Position numbers and translations under genes: made by a program
Notes under the pieces: model-generated
Told to the model about the DNA's origin: nothing
Databases searched by the model: none
Seen by the model: only the letters and a program-made list of their open reading frames with translations
Shown: piece by piece, positions 41,844 through 50,769 of the stretch
How the letters are laid out: each line of letters starts with the position of its first letter
Position numbering within the stretch: the stretch's first letter is position 1
DNA from: Arthrobacter sp. zg-Y238
Lineage (GTDB): Bacteria; Actinomycetota; Actinomycetes; Actinomycetales; Micrococcaceae
DNA: 64,000 nt
Assembly (NCBI RefSeq): GCF_024385525.1
Contig: NZ_JANFLU010000011.1
Location: 434,001 to 498,000 of the forward strand
Reading direction: 5' to 3'

Positions 41844-42752
41844 GTGGACTCGAGCAAGGTAACAGGCAGCAGGACAGGCACCATGACGGCAGGCACAGCA
41901 AACAACGACGCCGCAGGGCCGGGACAGATTGTCCTCGCGGCAACGCCCATCGGCAACATGGGCGACGCAACCAACCGGCTGATCGGATTGCTGGAAAGCG
42001 CCGACATCATTGCCGCGGAGGACACCCGGCGTCTGCACCGGCTGGTAAGCGCGCTCGGCATCACCACACGGGGCCGGATCATCAGCTACCACGAGCACAA
42101 CGAAGCTTCCCGCACTGCCGATCTGCTGGAGATGGTCCGCGGCGGCGCCACCCTCCTGATGGTGACGGATGCCGGCATGCCCGCCGTATCCGATCCCGGC
42201 TTCCGCCTGGTGGAGGCTGCGGCGGCCGAAGGGCTGACCGTCACCGCCGCCCCCGGACCCTCTGCGGTGCTGACCGCGCTGGCCCTTTCCGGCCTCCCGA
42301 CGGACCGCTTCTGCTTCGAAGGCTTCCTGCCCCGGAAGCCCGGGGAACGCAGCAGCCGGCTCGCGAAGCTGGCGGGCGAGCAACGGACCATGGTGTTCTT
42401 CGAGGCCCCGCACCGCCTCGAACCCATGCTGCGTGCACTGGACGCCGCGTTCGGCGGGGACCGCCGTGCCGCCGTCGCCCGCGAGCTCACCAAGCTGCAT
42501 GAACAGGTACTGCGCGGGCCCCTGCGCGAGCTGCTGGAATGGGCGGAAGCAGGCGACGTGCGCGGGGAAATCGCCGTGGTGGTGGAAGGCGCACCGGACG
42601 CCGCGCCGGAACAGGCAGCGGACCACGTGGCCGCCGTCAATTCCCTGGTGGAGCAGGGCATCCGGCTCAAAGACGCCGTCGCTGCCGTGGCCGAGGATGC
42701 CCGGATCAGCAAGCGCGAACTGTATTCGGCGGTGTTGGAAGCGCGCAGCTAA
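41844..42752 (+). CDS. rsmI: 16S rRNA (cytidine1402-2'-O)-methyltransferase
   Basis: A 302-residue SAM enzyme that methylates the ribose of C1402 in the decoding centre of 16S rRNA. Typical motifs are LAATPIGNMGDATNR, IIAAEDTRRLHRL, MVTDAGMPAVSDPG, and ARELTKLHEQVLRG. The GTG start has TAGGGT ending six bases upstream, so the mRNA may be leaderless. An ATG 13 codons later is the alternative, since family members often begin near GQIVLAATPIG. Confidence 0.93.
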   Translation: MDSSKVTGSRTGTMTAGTANNDAAGPGQIVLAATPIGNMGDATNRLIGLLESADIIAAEDTRRLHRLVSALGITTRGRIISYHEHNEASRTADLLEMVRGGATLLMVTDAGMPAVSDPGFRLVEAAAAEGLTVTAAPGPSAVLTALALSGLPTDRFCFEGFLPRKPGERSSRLAKLAGEQRTMVFFEAPHRLEPMLRALDAAFGGDRRAAVARELTKLHEQVLRGPLRELLEWAEAGDVRGEIAVVVEGAPDAAPEQAADHVAAVNSLVEQGIRLKDAVAAVAEDARISKRELYSAVLEARS

Positions 42753-42922
42753 GGCCGCGGGCGGCCGGCAACACCACGCCGAACACTGGGCAGATGCACA
42801 GTAGCGCCCGCAGAAGGTAGTGCATACCCGCATTTACAGGCAGTGCCGCCGAAGCCTACGGTTTAGGAGAGACCGCGGGCACGCCGCCCGTGGTGGATCC
42901 GATGATTTTGGAGGCATTCCCT

Positions 42923-44404
42923 ATGGGCATTCCCGCAGACCGTGAAGCCGAACTCCTGGCACAGGTCCCCACCGGCCTGTTGATTGACGGCCAGTGGCGG
43001 GAGGCGTCCGGCGGCCGCACGTTCGACGTCGAAGATCCCGCCACCGGCAAGGTGCTGATGAGCATTGCCGATGCCTCCACCGAAGACGGTGCGCTCGCAA
43101 TGGACGCCGCCGCCGCCGCACAGGATGCCTGGGCGCGGACGGCACCGCGTGAACGCGGGGAAATCCTGCGCCGCGCCTTTGAACTGGTGACGGAACGCGC
43201 CGAGGACTTCGCCCTGCTGATGACGCTGGAAATGGGTAAACCGCTGGCAGAAGCCCGCGGCGAGGTGGTGTACGGCGCGGAGTTCCTGCGCTGGTTCTCC
43301 GAGGAAGCCGTCCGGGTTTCCGGACGCTACAGCACCGCCCCGGACGGTAAATCCCGGTTGCTGGTGAACAAGAAGCCGGTGGGGCCGTGCCTGCTGATCA
43401 CCCCCTGGAACTTCCCGCTGGCCATGGCCACCCGCAAGATCGCCCCCGCCGTGGCCGCCGGCTGCACCATGGTGCTCAAGCCCGCCAAGCTGACCCCCCT
43501 GACCTCCCAGCTCTTCGCGGCCGTCATGATGGAAGCCGGGCTGCCTGCCGGGGTGCTGAACGTTGTCTCCACTACTTCTGCCGGCGATGTCACGGGGCCC
43601 ATCCTCAAGGATTCCCGTTTGCGGAAGGTCTCCTTCACCGGGTCCACGCCCGTTGGCCAGGGCTTGATCCGGGATGCCGCCGAGAACGTCCTGCGCACCT
43701 CCATGGAGCTCGGCGGCAACGCACCCTTCATTGTTTTCGAGGACGCTGACCTAGACAAAGCCGTGGACGGCGCCATGGCCGCCAAGCTGCGGAACATGGG
43801 CGAGGCCTGCACGGCGGCCAACCGCTTCATCGTCCAGGACACAGTCGCGGAAGAGTTCGCAGAAAAGTTTGCGGCACGGGTGGGTGCCATGGCTACCGGC
43901 CGGGGCACCGAAGACGACACCAAAATCGGGCCGCTGATTGACGCCAAGTCACGGGACAAGGTGCACGCACTCGTCAGCGAAGCGGTCGACGGCGGCGCTG
44001 TTGCACTGGTCGGCGGCGAACCCGTGGACGGCCCGGGCTACTTCTACCGGCCCACGGTCCTGAAGAACGTTGCCCCGGACGCCCGGATCCTGAAGGAAGA
44101 GATCTTTGGTCCGGTGGCACCGATCGTCACTTTCTCCACCGAAGACGAAGCCGTGGCGCTGGCCAACAACACCGAATACGGACTGGTGTCCTACGTGTTC
44201 ACGAAGGACCTGAACCGCGGGCTGCGGATCGGCGAAAAGCTGGAATCCGGCATGCTGGGACTCAACGCCGGAGTGGTGTCCAACGCGGCTGCACCGTTTG
44301 GCGGCGTCAAGCAGTCCGGGCTGGGCCGCGAGGGCGGCGCCGAAGGCATCGAGGAATACCTTTACACGCAGTACATCGGGATCGCCGACCCATATGCCGG
44401 GTAG
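42923..44404 (+). CDS. gabD: NAD(P)-dependent succinate-semialdehyde dehydrogenase
   Basis: A 493-residue aldehyde dehydrogenase oxidising succinate semialdehyde to succinate, the last step of GABA degradation. Catalytic Glu in MELGGNAPF and Cys in MGEACTAANRF are present, with the cofactor motif FTGSTPVGQGL and C-terminal KQSGLGREGGAEGIEEYLYTQ. Start ATG chosen because GGAGG lies eight bases before it. It is an isolated gene without gabT nearby and ends at a strong terminator. In relatives the rsmI-tatD interval usually holds metG instead. Confidence 0.9.
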   Translation: MGIPADREAELLAQVPTGLLIDGQWREASGGRTFDVEDPATGKVLMSIADASTEDGALAMDAAAAAQDAWARTAPRERGEILRRAFELVTERAEDFALLMTLEMGKPLAEARGEVVYGAEFLRWFSEEAVRVSGRYSTAPDGKSRLLVNKKPVGPCLLITPWNFPLAMATRKIAPAVAAGCTMVLKPAKLTPLTSQLFAAVMMEAGLPAGVLNVVSTTSAGDVTGPILKDSRLRKVSFTGSTPVGQGLIRDAAENVLRTSMELGGNAPFIVFEDADLDKAVDGAMAAKLRNMGEACTAANRFIVQDTVAEEFAEKFAARVGAMATGRGTEDDTKIGPLIDAKSRDKVHALVSEAVDGGAVALVGGEPVDGPGYFYRPTVLKNVAPDARILKEEIFGPVAPIVTFSTEDEAVALANNTEYGLVSYVFTKDLNRGLRIGEKLESGMLGLNAGVVSNAAAPFGGVKQSGLGREGGAEGIEEYLYTQYIGIADPYAG

Positions 44405-44416
44405 GTAACCGGCAGG

Positions 44417-44461
44417 AAGAAACCCAGTGACGCCAACCGGCATCACTGGGTTTCTTTTTTT
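44417..44461 (+). terminator. gabD terminator
   Basis: A 14-bp stem (AAGAAACCCAGTGA with TCACTGGGTTTCTT) and 12-base loop, followed by an uninterrupted T run. Strong intrinsic terminator. Confidence 0.93.
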
Positions 44462-44496
44462 GCCGCGTCCGGGCAGGCGGGTGCGTGCCGGGGTGC

Positions 44497-46836
44497 TCAG
44501 TCGTGCCGAAACCGCAGAGCCAGCGACGGCGGGAGGAACCGTGCGTGCAGCCGCCCGAACAGGCTGGTGCCGCTCCGCAGTTCCTGCTCCACTGTTTCAA
44601 GGTCCGCCCACGTCGGTGCGGCTCCCCGTCCGCCGCGGCCCGCCCCGGCGTAGGCTTCCTCCTCGAACGCGACACGGATCCGGGTCAGCGCCTCCTCAGC
44701 CTGCGGGGAGAAACCGCCCTCGGCCGCGAGCCGGCGGGCGTACGTCCGGGGAGTGTCGGATGTCCGGCCGGGGTACCCGTAATCGATCCCCAGATCGGCT
44801 ATTTCGTCCCAGACGGGCCCCGAACGGGAGTCATCGGCGGCAGCCTTCCGTCTTCGGGCCGCACGGCGCCGCCGCATCGCCCAGGGCATCAGCACGGCGG
44901 CAGCTGCCGCCAGCGCTCCCAGCAGGGCAACCAGCCACGCCGTTGTGCCCGTATCGGATTCGAGCACGGTTTCCGGTGCCAGCGGAGCTTCCTCCTGCGG
45001 GACGGCCGGCGCCGTCGCAAGCGCATCAGGGACCCGGGGATCGTCGTCGTCGTGAAGAGGGGCACTCCCGGGCGTCCGCTGCTGCTGCGCGTAGGCCGGC
45101 ACCGATCCGCGGGAAGGGGTGGGCTCGAAACGGACCCAGCCGGCACCTTCGAAGTACAGCTCGGGCCACGCATGGGCGTCCGTGGAATCGACTACGAACT
45201 CACGCAGAGGTTCTCCGTCGGGGCCGGTCCCGTCCGGGGTCTCGCCGGTTCCCTCGCCGGGCGCGTATCCCAGTGCCATCCGGCTGGGGATGCCCTCCTG
45301 GCGGGCCATCACGGCCATGGCCGCGGCGAAATGCACGCAGTAACCGGCCTTGCGTTCAAGGAACTCGGACAGGACGGAAATTCCGTTCCCGTCGTAGCCG
45401 CCCTCCACCGGTGCCTGAAGCGAATAGGAGAACTGCGGCCCGCGCAGATAACTCTGGATAGCCATGGCCTTGGCATACGGCGTGGCGGCATCCCCGACTG
45501 CGTCGGCGGCGGCATCCCGGATGTTTTCGGGGAGGTCCGCGGGCAGGTCCGTAAACACGGGGTCCAGACTGGTGCTGTCGGCCTCCGGAATTGCCGCCAG
45601 CTGCTCCGGCGTGAACTCGGCTGCGACACTCAACACCTGGTAGTCCTGCCGGGCCGTGCCGTCGGAATCGCCGTCCAGCACGGTCATGGTCTCAGGATCC
45701 CAGGACCAGCTTCCCTCGGCACCGGTAACGCCCAGCGGATAGTAAGGGGCCAACAGCCAAGGACTGGAATAAGTGTCGGAGCTGATCCGCGTTACCACTG
45801 TCTCGGCCCGGCTTCCCCGCGGCAGCGGGTAGGTGCCTCCAGACATGGTTGCCACACCCTCCCGGCGTTCCTCCTCGCGCACATCGGGAGCCCAGCGGCT
45901 TCCGGAAAAGTCCTCCAAGGTAGTGGAGCGGAGATACAGGGGTTCAACCGAGGAGGTTGCATAGGTGATCCGGCCTGCGGACTGGGGCTGGCGCAGGTCA
46001 TTGCCCAAGGTGACTATGGGGTTCAGCCCGGTGCTGCCGGAAAAGAAATTGAATCTGGTGCCCTCCGGGAAGGCACCACCGTCGAATCCGGGCAACACCG
46101 GAGGCAGCAGGAGTGCCAACGCCAGGGCAGATGCCGAAACCGCTGTTCCGCGTGCCAGCCAGGTCCGCGGGGTACGGGTTCCGTGCTGTTCCCTGCGTGC
46201 GCCGACCGCAAGCAGCACCAGGTATCCGACCGATGCGAGGAAGAAATATCCTGCTCCCAGGCTCTCGGGTTTCAGCACTGCAGGGATCATCAGCACTGCG
46301 AACAGGCCCAGCCCGGCCGTTGCCGGCATTCGCAGCGTGGCCGCCAGGGTATCCGTCAGGACGGCCACCAGCCCGATTCCCGTACAGCACAGGAACAGGA
46401 TGCCGGGCAATGGCTGCACGGGGGTGACTTCGGTGAGGACGACTGTCCGCGCCTCGGACAACAGTGCGTCCGCCCGGGTAAGGGTCCCCGGCCCGGGCAG
46501 GAACCCCAGGAACGACGCCGACGACGCGAACAGCCACGTCAGGGTGCACGCCAGGACAGCCATTCCTGCCACCGGAACCAGAGGCTGCGGCACCTTCAGC
46601 CGCCGCGCGCCTGCGGTGGCCGCCAGCGGGACGAGGACGGCGAAGAAGAGCGGCGGCAGCCAGGACCAGCCTTCAATGACCCCGTGCACGCTGAGCGAAC
46701 AAAGCAGGACCGCCAACGCTCCTGCCCCGGCTACCGCCAAGTTGGCCGGTTGGCGCTCGCCCCCGGGCGCCGGTTCCGTGCTCTGCTGGTGGCCGGACGC
46801 CGGCGCGGCCTCCGGGCGGCTAAGCAGGGCACTCAT
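44497..46836 (-). CDS. Transglutaminase-like membrane protein (DUF3488/TgpA type)
   Basis: A 779-residue protein with six or so N-terminal membrane helices (about 30-240), then an extracytoplasmic transglutaminase-like domain with Cys in AGYCVHFAAAMAVMAR and His in DAHAWPELYFEG, then a further helix and a cytoplasmic DUF4129-like tail. It may crosslink or cleave envelope proteins. Its ATG overlaps the DUF58 stop by four bases; with the MoxR gene the three form the usual moxR-DUF58-tgl operon. Confidence 0.9.
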   Translation of the reverse strand: MSALLSRPEAAPASGHQQSTEPAPGGERQPANLAVAGAGALAVLLCSLSVHGVIEGWSWLPPLFFAVLVPLAATAGARRLKVPQPLVPVAGMAVLACTLTWLFASSASFLGFLPGPGTLTRADALLSEARTVVLTEVTPVQPLPGILFLCCTGIGLVAVLTDTLAATLRMPATAGLGLFAVLMIPAVLKPESLGAGYFFLASVGYLVLLAVGARREQHGTRTPRTWLARGTAVSASALALALLLPPVLPGFDGGAFPEGTRFNFFSGSTGLNPIVTLGNDLRQPQSAGRITYATSSVEPLYLRSTTLEDFSGSRWAPDVREEERREGVATMSGGTYPLPRGSRAETVVTRISSDTYSSPWLLAPYYPLGVTGAEGSWSWDPETMTVLDGDSDGTARQDYQVLSVAAEFTPEQLAAIPEADSTSLDPVFTDLPADLPENIRDAAADAVGDAATPYAKAMAIQSYLRGPQFSYSLQAPVEGGYDGNGISVLSEFLERKAGYCVHFAAAMAVMARQEGIPSRMALGYAPGEGTGETPDGTGPDGEPLREFVVDSTDAHAWPELYFEGAGWVRFEPTPSRGSVPAYAQQQRTPGSAPLHDDDDPRVPDALATAPAVPQEEAPLAPETVLESDTGTTAWLVALLGALAAAAAVLMPWAMRRRRAARRRKAAADDSRSGPVWDEIADLGIDYGYPGRTSDTPRTYARRLAAEGGFSPQAEEALTRIRVAFEEEAYAGAGRGGRGAAPTWADLETVEQELRSGTSLFGRLHARFLPPSLALRFRHD

Positions 46837-48179
46837 ACCCGCCCCCCGGCGGCGTGCACGCCCTGCGGGTCATGGTCAAGGAGGGACCAGGCCGCGGGTA
46901 CCGGAGTTGCCGGTGTTACGGCCACGGCAGTCCACCCGGCCTCCCGGAGGATTTTCAGTACGGGACGCAGTGCGGCCGGCCGGTCGGTGACCAGCAGAAC
47001 CAGCGGCTGGCGGGCATACCGGGCAGCCGGAGCCAGCGTATGTGCCTGAGCAGCGTCGATCCGGCCGGCAACAACGAGCAGGGGGCCGGGCGCTTGGCCG
47101 GAACCATCGAGCGCGGCAAAGGGAGCGGCAGCATCGGCGCCCCTGAGATTCCCGGCCTGCGCGGGCGGCGGAGATTCCAGGCCCAGGGCGGCCAAACCTT
47201 CGGCGAGGTTCTGTACCCCGTCGGAGCCGCGGAAGCCGGTCTCGCTGCCGTCTACGGCAGAAGGGGAACGGGCCAGCCCGGGCCGGGAGAGTTCATCGGT
47301 AAAGCGCACGCCGTAGCCGGACTCGGAGAAGAAAACGGCACACGAAACAACCGCCGAAACGGCCCATTCGAATGTTTCCGAGGTCAGCAGCTCACCGTTT
47401 TCGGGATTCAGCGGCGATCCGTCATCGTAGGAGGCCAGGCGCTGGTCCAGCACGATGGAAGCGGTTGGAGCCGTCACCGGTTCCTCCTGCCGGACCATCA
47501 ACTCCCCGTGCCTGGCCGTGGCCGGCCAATGAACGCGGCGCATAGGGTCGCCGTGGCGGTACTCGCGGGTGGAAGCGTCATCTTCGCTGGGTGTTCCGCG
47601 GCGCCGGCTGGGTGCGCTGCCGTCTGTGCCCAGGGCGCCGAACAACGACGACGGCGGAAACTCAAGCGGGGCCGGCGCCACTGCCAGCCGGTCGGTTCCG
47701 CCCAGCGTGTGCACCGTCCGTGCCAGGCCCAGGGGATCCACGAACTCCGCGGTTACGGGGCCGATGCCGTAGAGGCCGCGGCGGCTGGACCGCAGGCGGT
47801 ACTCATAGGTGCTGGATCCGTTCTCCGCCGTGTAACCGGACGGAAACCGGAACACCGGGCTGGGTCCGAAGCGGAACGGCAGCCCCTCGCGCATGAGTGC
47901 TCCCGACGCCGGCGTTCCCCGGCTGAACACACGCAGCGATACCGTGGCGGCCGTTCCCGTTTCCACCAGCGGGGGAGAGAAGGTCCGCTCGATCTCAAAG
48001 CCCGGTTTGAACAGGCGCAGCAGCGCCGCGGCCAGGACCGGCAGCCCGATCAGCAGGACCGCGAGTGCCAGCAGGTCCCGGCGGCCCAGGCTAAATGCGC
48101 CAAGGAGCGCCGCCGCCCCGGCGCACACCAGGCCCCAGCCGCGCGGGGTGAAAAACCTCGTAACGGATGAGGTGTCCAT
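46833..48179 (-). CDS. DUF58 domain-containing protein
   Basis: A 448-residue protein with two N-terminal membrane helices, a beta-rich region and the DUF58 core (REYRHGDPMRRVHWPATARHG), distantly VWA-like. It is thought to work with a MoxR ATPase as a chaperone pair. ATGA overlap with the transglutaminase gene downstream; 70 bases from MoxR upstream. Confidence 0.9.
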   Translation of the reverse strand: MDTSSVTRFFTPRGWGLVCAGAAALLGAFSLGRRDLLALAVLLIGLPVLAAALLRLFKPGFEIERTFSPPLVETGTAATVSLRVFSRGTPASGALMREGLPFRFGPSPVFRFPSGYTAENGSSTYEYRLRSSRRGLYGIGPVTAEFVDPLGLARTVHTLGGTDRLAVAPAPLEFPPSSLFGALGTDGSAPSRRRGTPSEDDASTREYRHGDPMRRVHWPATARHGELMVRQEEPVTAPTASIVLDQRLASYDDGSPLNPENGELLTSETFEWAVSAVVSCAVFFSESGYGVRFTDELSRPGLARSPSAVDGSETGFRGSDGVQNLAEGLAALGLESPPPAQAGNLRGADAAAPFAALDGSGQAPGPLLVVAGRIDAAQAHTLAPAARYARQPLVLLVTDRPAALRPVLKILREAGWTAVAVTPATPVPAAWSLLDHDPQGVHAAGGRV

Positions 48180-48249
48180 GGGAGCCTTTCGCTCGGCGGT
48201 GCGGACTCGGTGCGGCGGAAGCCGGCCCGGGGGAAACCGTCAGGGGCAG

Positions 48250-49311
48250 CTAACGGTGCAGTCGCTGCGGTGTACCGGCGGACCGGGGAACCGGCACGGC
48301 CGCAATCACGGAAGCAATAACGCTCGTGGCGCTGAGCCCGGCTCCGGCTGCCTTGCGCTGCAACAGGAGCCGGTGGGCGAGGACGGGGTCCGCCAGCCTC
48401 GTCACGTCGTCGGGCAGCACGAAATCCCGGCCTTCGAGCGCTGCGTAGGCCTTGGCCGCACGGAGCAGCTGCAGGAGGGCACGGGGGCTGGCACCCAGCC
48501 GGAGATCCGGGTGTTCGCGGGTGGCCCGGCCCAGGGAAACCGTGTACTCCTTGACGGCGTCGGAAACGTAGATGTCGCGGACCCTGGCGATCATGGCCGA
48601 GGCCTCCCGTATTCCCACCACCGGGGTAACGCTATCCAGCGGTGAGCCGGACTGATGGTTTTCAAGCATTTCCACTTCGGAACGCGCATCCGGGTAGCCC
48701 AGGGAAAGCCGGGCCATGAACCTGTCCCGCTGGGCCTCCGGTAGGGGATAGGTTCCCTCCATCTCGATGGGATTCTGCGTGGCAACCACCATGAAGGGTG
48801 CCGAGAGCCGGTGAGTGCCGCCGTCGACGGTCACCTGGTGTTCCTCCATGCACTCCAGCAGAGCAGACTGGGTCTTTGCGGAAGCCCGGTTGATTTCATC
48901 GGCGATCACCAGGTTGGCGAACACCGGACCCTGGCGGAATTCGAAGCGGTGGCTGTCCTGGTTATAGATGGACACCCCGGTGACATCCGACGGAAGCAGA
49001 TCCGGGGTGAACTGGATGCGGCTGACCGTGCAGTCTATGGTCCGGGCCAGTGTCTTTGCGAGCATCGTCTTACCGACCCCGGGAACGTCTTCGAGCAGCA
49101 CATGCCCCTCGGCAAGCAGGACCGTCAGCACCAGCCGCGCCGCGTCCTCCTTGCCGTCAATCACCGTATTCACGGCGGCCAGGATCCCTTCCGCCGCAGC
49201 GGAGAAGGACTCGGCGTCGGCCATGGCGGGAGAGGGTTGAAGGGCGGCTGACGGCCGGGAAGGAAAGCCGGTAACGGACGCTGCGGCGGCAGAGGGGATC
49301 GGAGCGTCCAT
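48250..49311 (-). CDS. MoxR family AAA+ ATPase
   Basis: A 353-residue AAA+ chaperone-like ATPase. Walker A GVGKTMLAKT, Walker B LVIADEINRASAKTQ, sensor region TQNPIEMEGTYPLPEAQRDRF and arginine-rich C-terminal lid are all present. The first ~50 residues are a variable Ala/Ser extension. ATG with GGAAGG upstream; an internal ATG 29 codons later is also possible. Likely assembles or activates target proteins with the DUF58 partner. Confidence 0.92.
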   Translation of the reverse strand: MDAPIPSAAAASVTGFPSRPSAALQPSPAMADAESFSAAAEGILAAVNTVIDGKEDAARLVLTVLLAEGHVLLEDVPGVGKTMLAKTLARTIDCTVSRIQFTPDLLPSDVTGVSIYNQDSHRFEFRQGPVFANLVIADEINRASAKTQSALLECMEEHQVTVDGGTHRLSAPFMVVATQNPIEMEGTYPLPEAQRDRFMARLSLGYPDARSEVEMLENHQSGSPLDSVTPVVGIREASAMIARVRDIYVSDAVKEYTVSLGRATREHPDLRLGASPRALLQLLRAAKAYAALEGRDFVLPDDVTRLADPVLAHRLLLQRKAAGAGLSATSVIASVIAAVPVPRSAGTPQRLHR

Positions 49312-49467
49312 GGACACCTTCCATACTCGGCGGTTGCCGCTGCAGGATGCGGACCTCGCCTGCGGGAACACGGCAGGCGGAGTCAGCCCCGCTATCCGTA
49401 GTCGACCGGCGGGAGCTCCAACGGCATTTTGTCTGTTCAGGCTACTAGCTCACCTAGGCTTAAGAAC

Positions 49468-50403
49468 ATGATTAATCGAAGCGGATATTTCCCCGGCAGC
49501 ACACCGGCGGCCTACCTCCCTTCCGCCGAAGGCGCCGCAACCGTCCGACACAAGGGCAAAGGCTATCCGCCGGCACCTGAGCCGCTGCCCGTGCCCGTAA
49601 TGGATAACCACACGCATTTCGACTTTCCCGCCGGTGATATTGCCGGCGACTTCACGGTTGCCCTCGCCGCTGCCCTTGATGCGGCGGAGGCGGCAGGCGT
49701 CCAAGGCGCCGTCCAGGTAGGCACCGATCTGGCGTCTTCCCGCTTCACTGCTTCCGCCGTCGACGCAGATCCGCGACTGCTTGGCGCGGTGGCCATTCAT
49801 CCGAACGACGCCCCCGTCCTCGCCTCGGAGGGCACGCTGGAGCCTGCGCTCGCCGAGATCGAGGCGCTCGCAGCGCATCCCCGCATCCGGGCGATCGGCG
49901 AAACCGGGCTCGATTACTTCCGGACCGGGGAAGACGGCCGGGAACGGCAGCACTATTCGTTCCGCCGGCACATCGACATCGCCAAGCGACTCGGGCTGGC
50001 GCTCCAGATCCATGACCGCGATGCCCATGACGACGTCGTCCGCCTCCTGAAAGAGGAGGGAGCCCCCGATACGGTGGTTTTCCACTGTTTCTCGGGGGAC
50101 CGCGAGTTGGCCCGTACCTGCAACGAAAACGGTTGGTACATGTCGTTCTCCGGCACCGTAACCTTCAAGAATTCGCACGGTCTCCACGAGGCCCTCTCGA
50201 TCGCGGACCGGAACCTGCTGCTGGTTGAAACGGATGCTCCGTTCCTGACCCCCCACCCGCACCGCGGGCGTCCCAACGCCAGCTATATGGTCCCCTATAC
50301 GGTGCGGTCCATGGCCGACCGCATGGGAATCGACCTTTCCGAGCTGGGAGCAGGGCTGGCCTCGAACACTGTCCGGGCCTACGGCTCCTGGGCCGAGCAG
50401 TAG
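49468..50403 (+). CDS. tatD: TatD family metal-dependent hydrolase/DNase
   Basis: A 311-residue TIM-barrel hydrolase. Metal ligands are visible as DNHTHFDFP (HxH), GETGLDYF (Glu), IHDRDA and FHCFSGD (His), and ETDAPFLTP (Asp). TatD enzymes have 3'-5' exonuclease activity with roles in DNA repair. The first 45 residues are an extension not found in short members. ATG chosen because upstream TTG adds non-family residues. In relatives it follows metG and precedes rpfB; the second link is kept here. Confidence 0.9.
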   Translation: MINRSGYFPGSTPAAYLPSAEGAATVRHKGKGYPPAPEPLPVPVMDNHTHFDFPAGDIAGDFTVALAAALDAAEAAGVQGAVQVGTDLASSRFTASAVDADPRLLGAVAIHPNDAPVLASEGTLEPALAEIEALAAHPRIRAIGETGLDYFRTGEDGRERQHYSFRRHIDIAKRLGLALQIHDRDAHDDVVRLLKEEGAPDTVVFHCFSGDRELARTCNENGWYMSFSGTVTFKNSHGLHEALSIADRNLLLVETDAPFLTPHPHRGRPNASYMVPYTVRSMADRMGIDLSELGAGLASNTVRAYGSWAEQ

Positions 50404-50472
50404 GCAGGCAGGTATTACCCGCTGAAGCCGGTGCCGCGCCGCGGGCCGCCACGCTACCTGCGGAACCCGTGT

Positions 50473-50501
50473 TTGCCCTCACATCACGGTTCGGTTACGG
50501 T
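50473..50501 (+). promoter_or_regulatory. Predicted rpf promoter
   Basis: TTGCCC, a 17-base spacer, then TACGGT. It would give the rpf mRNA a leader of about 260 bases. A second -35-like TTGACA lies at 50550 within the direct repeats, but its -10 is poor. Confidence 0.4.
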
Positions 50502-50542
50502 AGGGAGCAATTAGCCGGGGTCGGGGAAGGCATCCGGACTAT

Positions 50543-50571
50543 CACTGCATTGACACTGCATAAACACTGCA
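50543..50571 (+). repeat. Three CACTGCA direct repeats, 11-bp period
   Basis: CACTGCA occurs at 50543, 50554 and 50565, exactly one helical turn apart, between tatD and rpf. The phasing suits cooperative protein binding. Confidence 0.75.
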
Positions 50572-50588
50572 ACAGTTTGCGGGCCCAT

Positions 50589-50719
50589 GCCGCCGAGCGG
50601 CGGCACGGACCTGTGGAGCCGTGTCCGCGGCAGTTCGCTGCCACTGTCATGGTTTTGTTCGCCAAGCCTGTGCCTGGCCGCGTTCCGTTACCCTGCCGTC
50701 CGGCAGGTAACGGAATGCG
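50589..50719 (+). promoter_or_regulatory. Structured rpf 5' leader (three or more hairpins)
   Basis: Hairpins in order: GCCGCC-GAGC-GGCGGC (50589-50604); GGCAG-TTCG-CTGCC (50629-50642), a UUCG tetraloop stem followed ten bases later by TTTTGTT; and an 18-bp stem with one bulged C at 50679-50719 around a GTCC-like loop. The last ends 50 bases before the rpf GTG. The rest of the 366-base gap shows no gene. Confidence 0.6.
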
Positions 50720-50769
50720 CACGGCGCTTAAAGTCCCCGTGCCCGGATTCTGTGACAGTTTGGAATTTC

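Noticed and set aside
50587-50769. ATG start for rpf at 50587
   Set aside because: The added 61 residues are unlike any Rpf N-terminus and are encoded by hairpin-forming leader DNA; GTG 50770 gives a proper signal helix.
50404-50769. ydaO-type c-di-AMP riboswitch before rpf
   Set aside because: Such switches precede rpf in some actinobacteria, but I could not recognise the conserved ydaO core here by eye. An Rfam search would decide.
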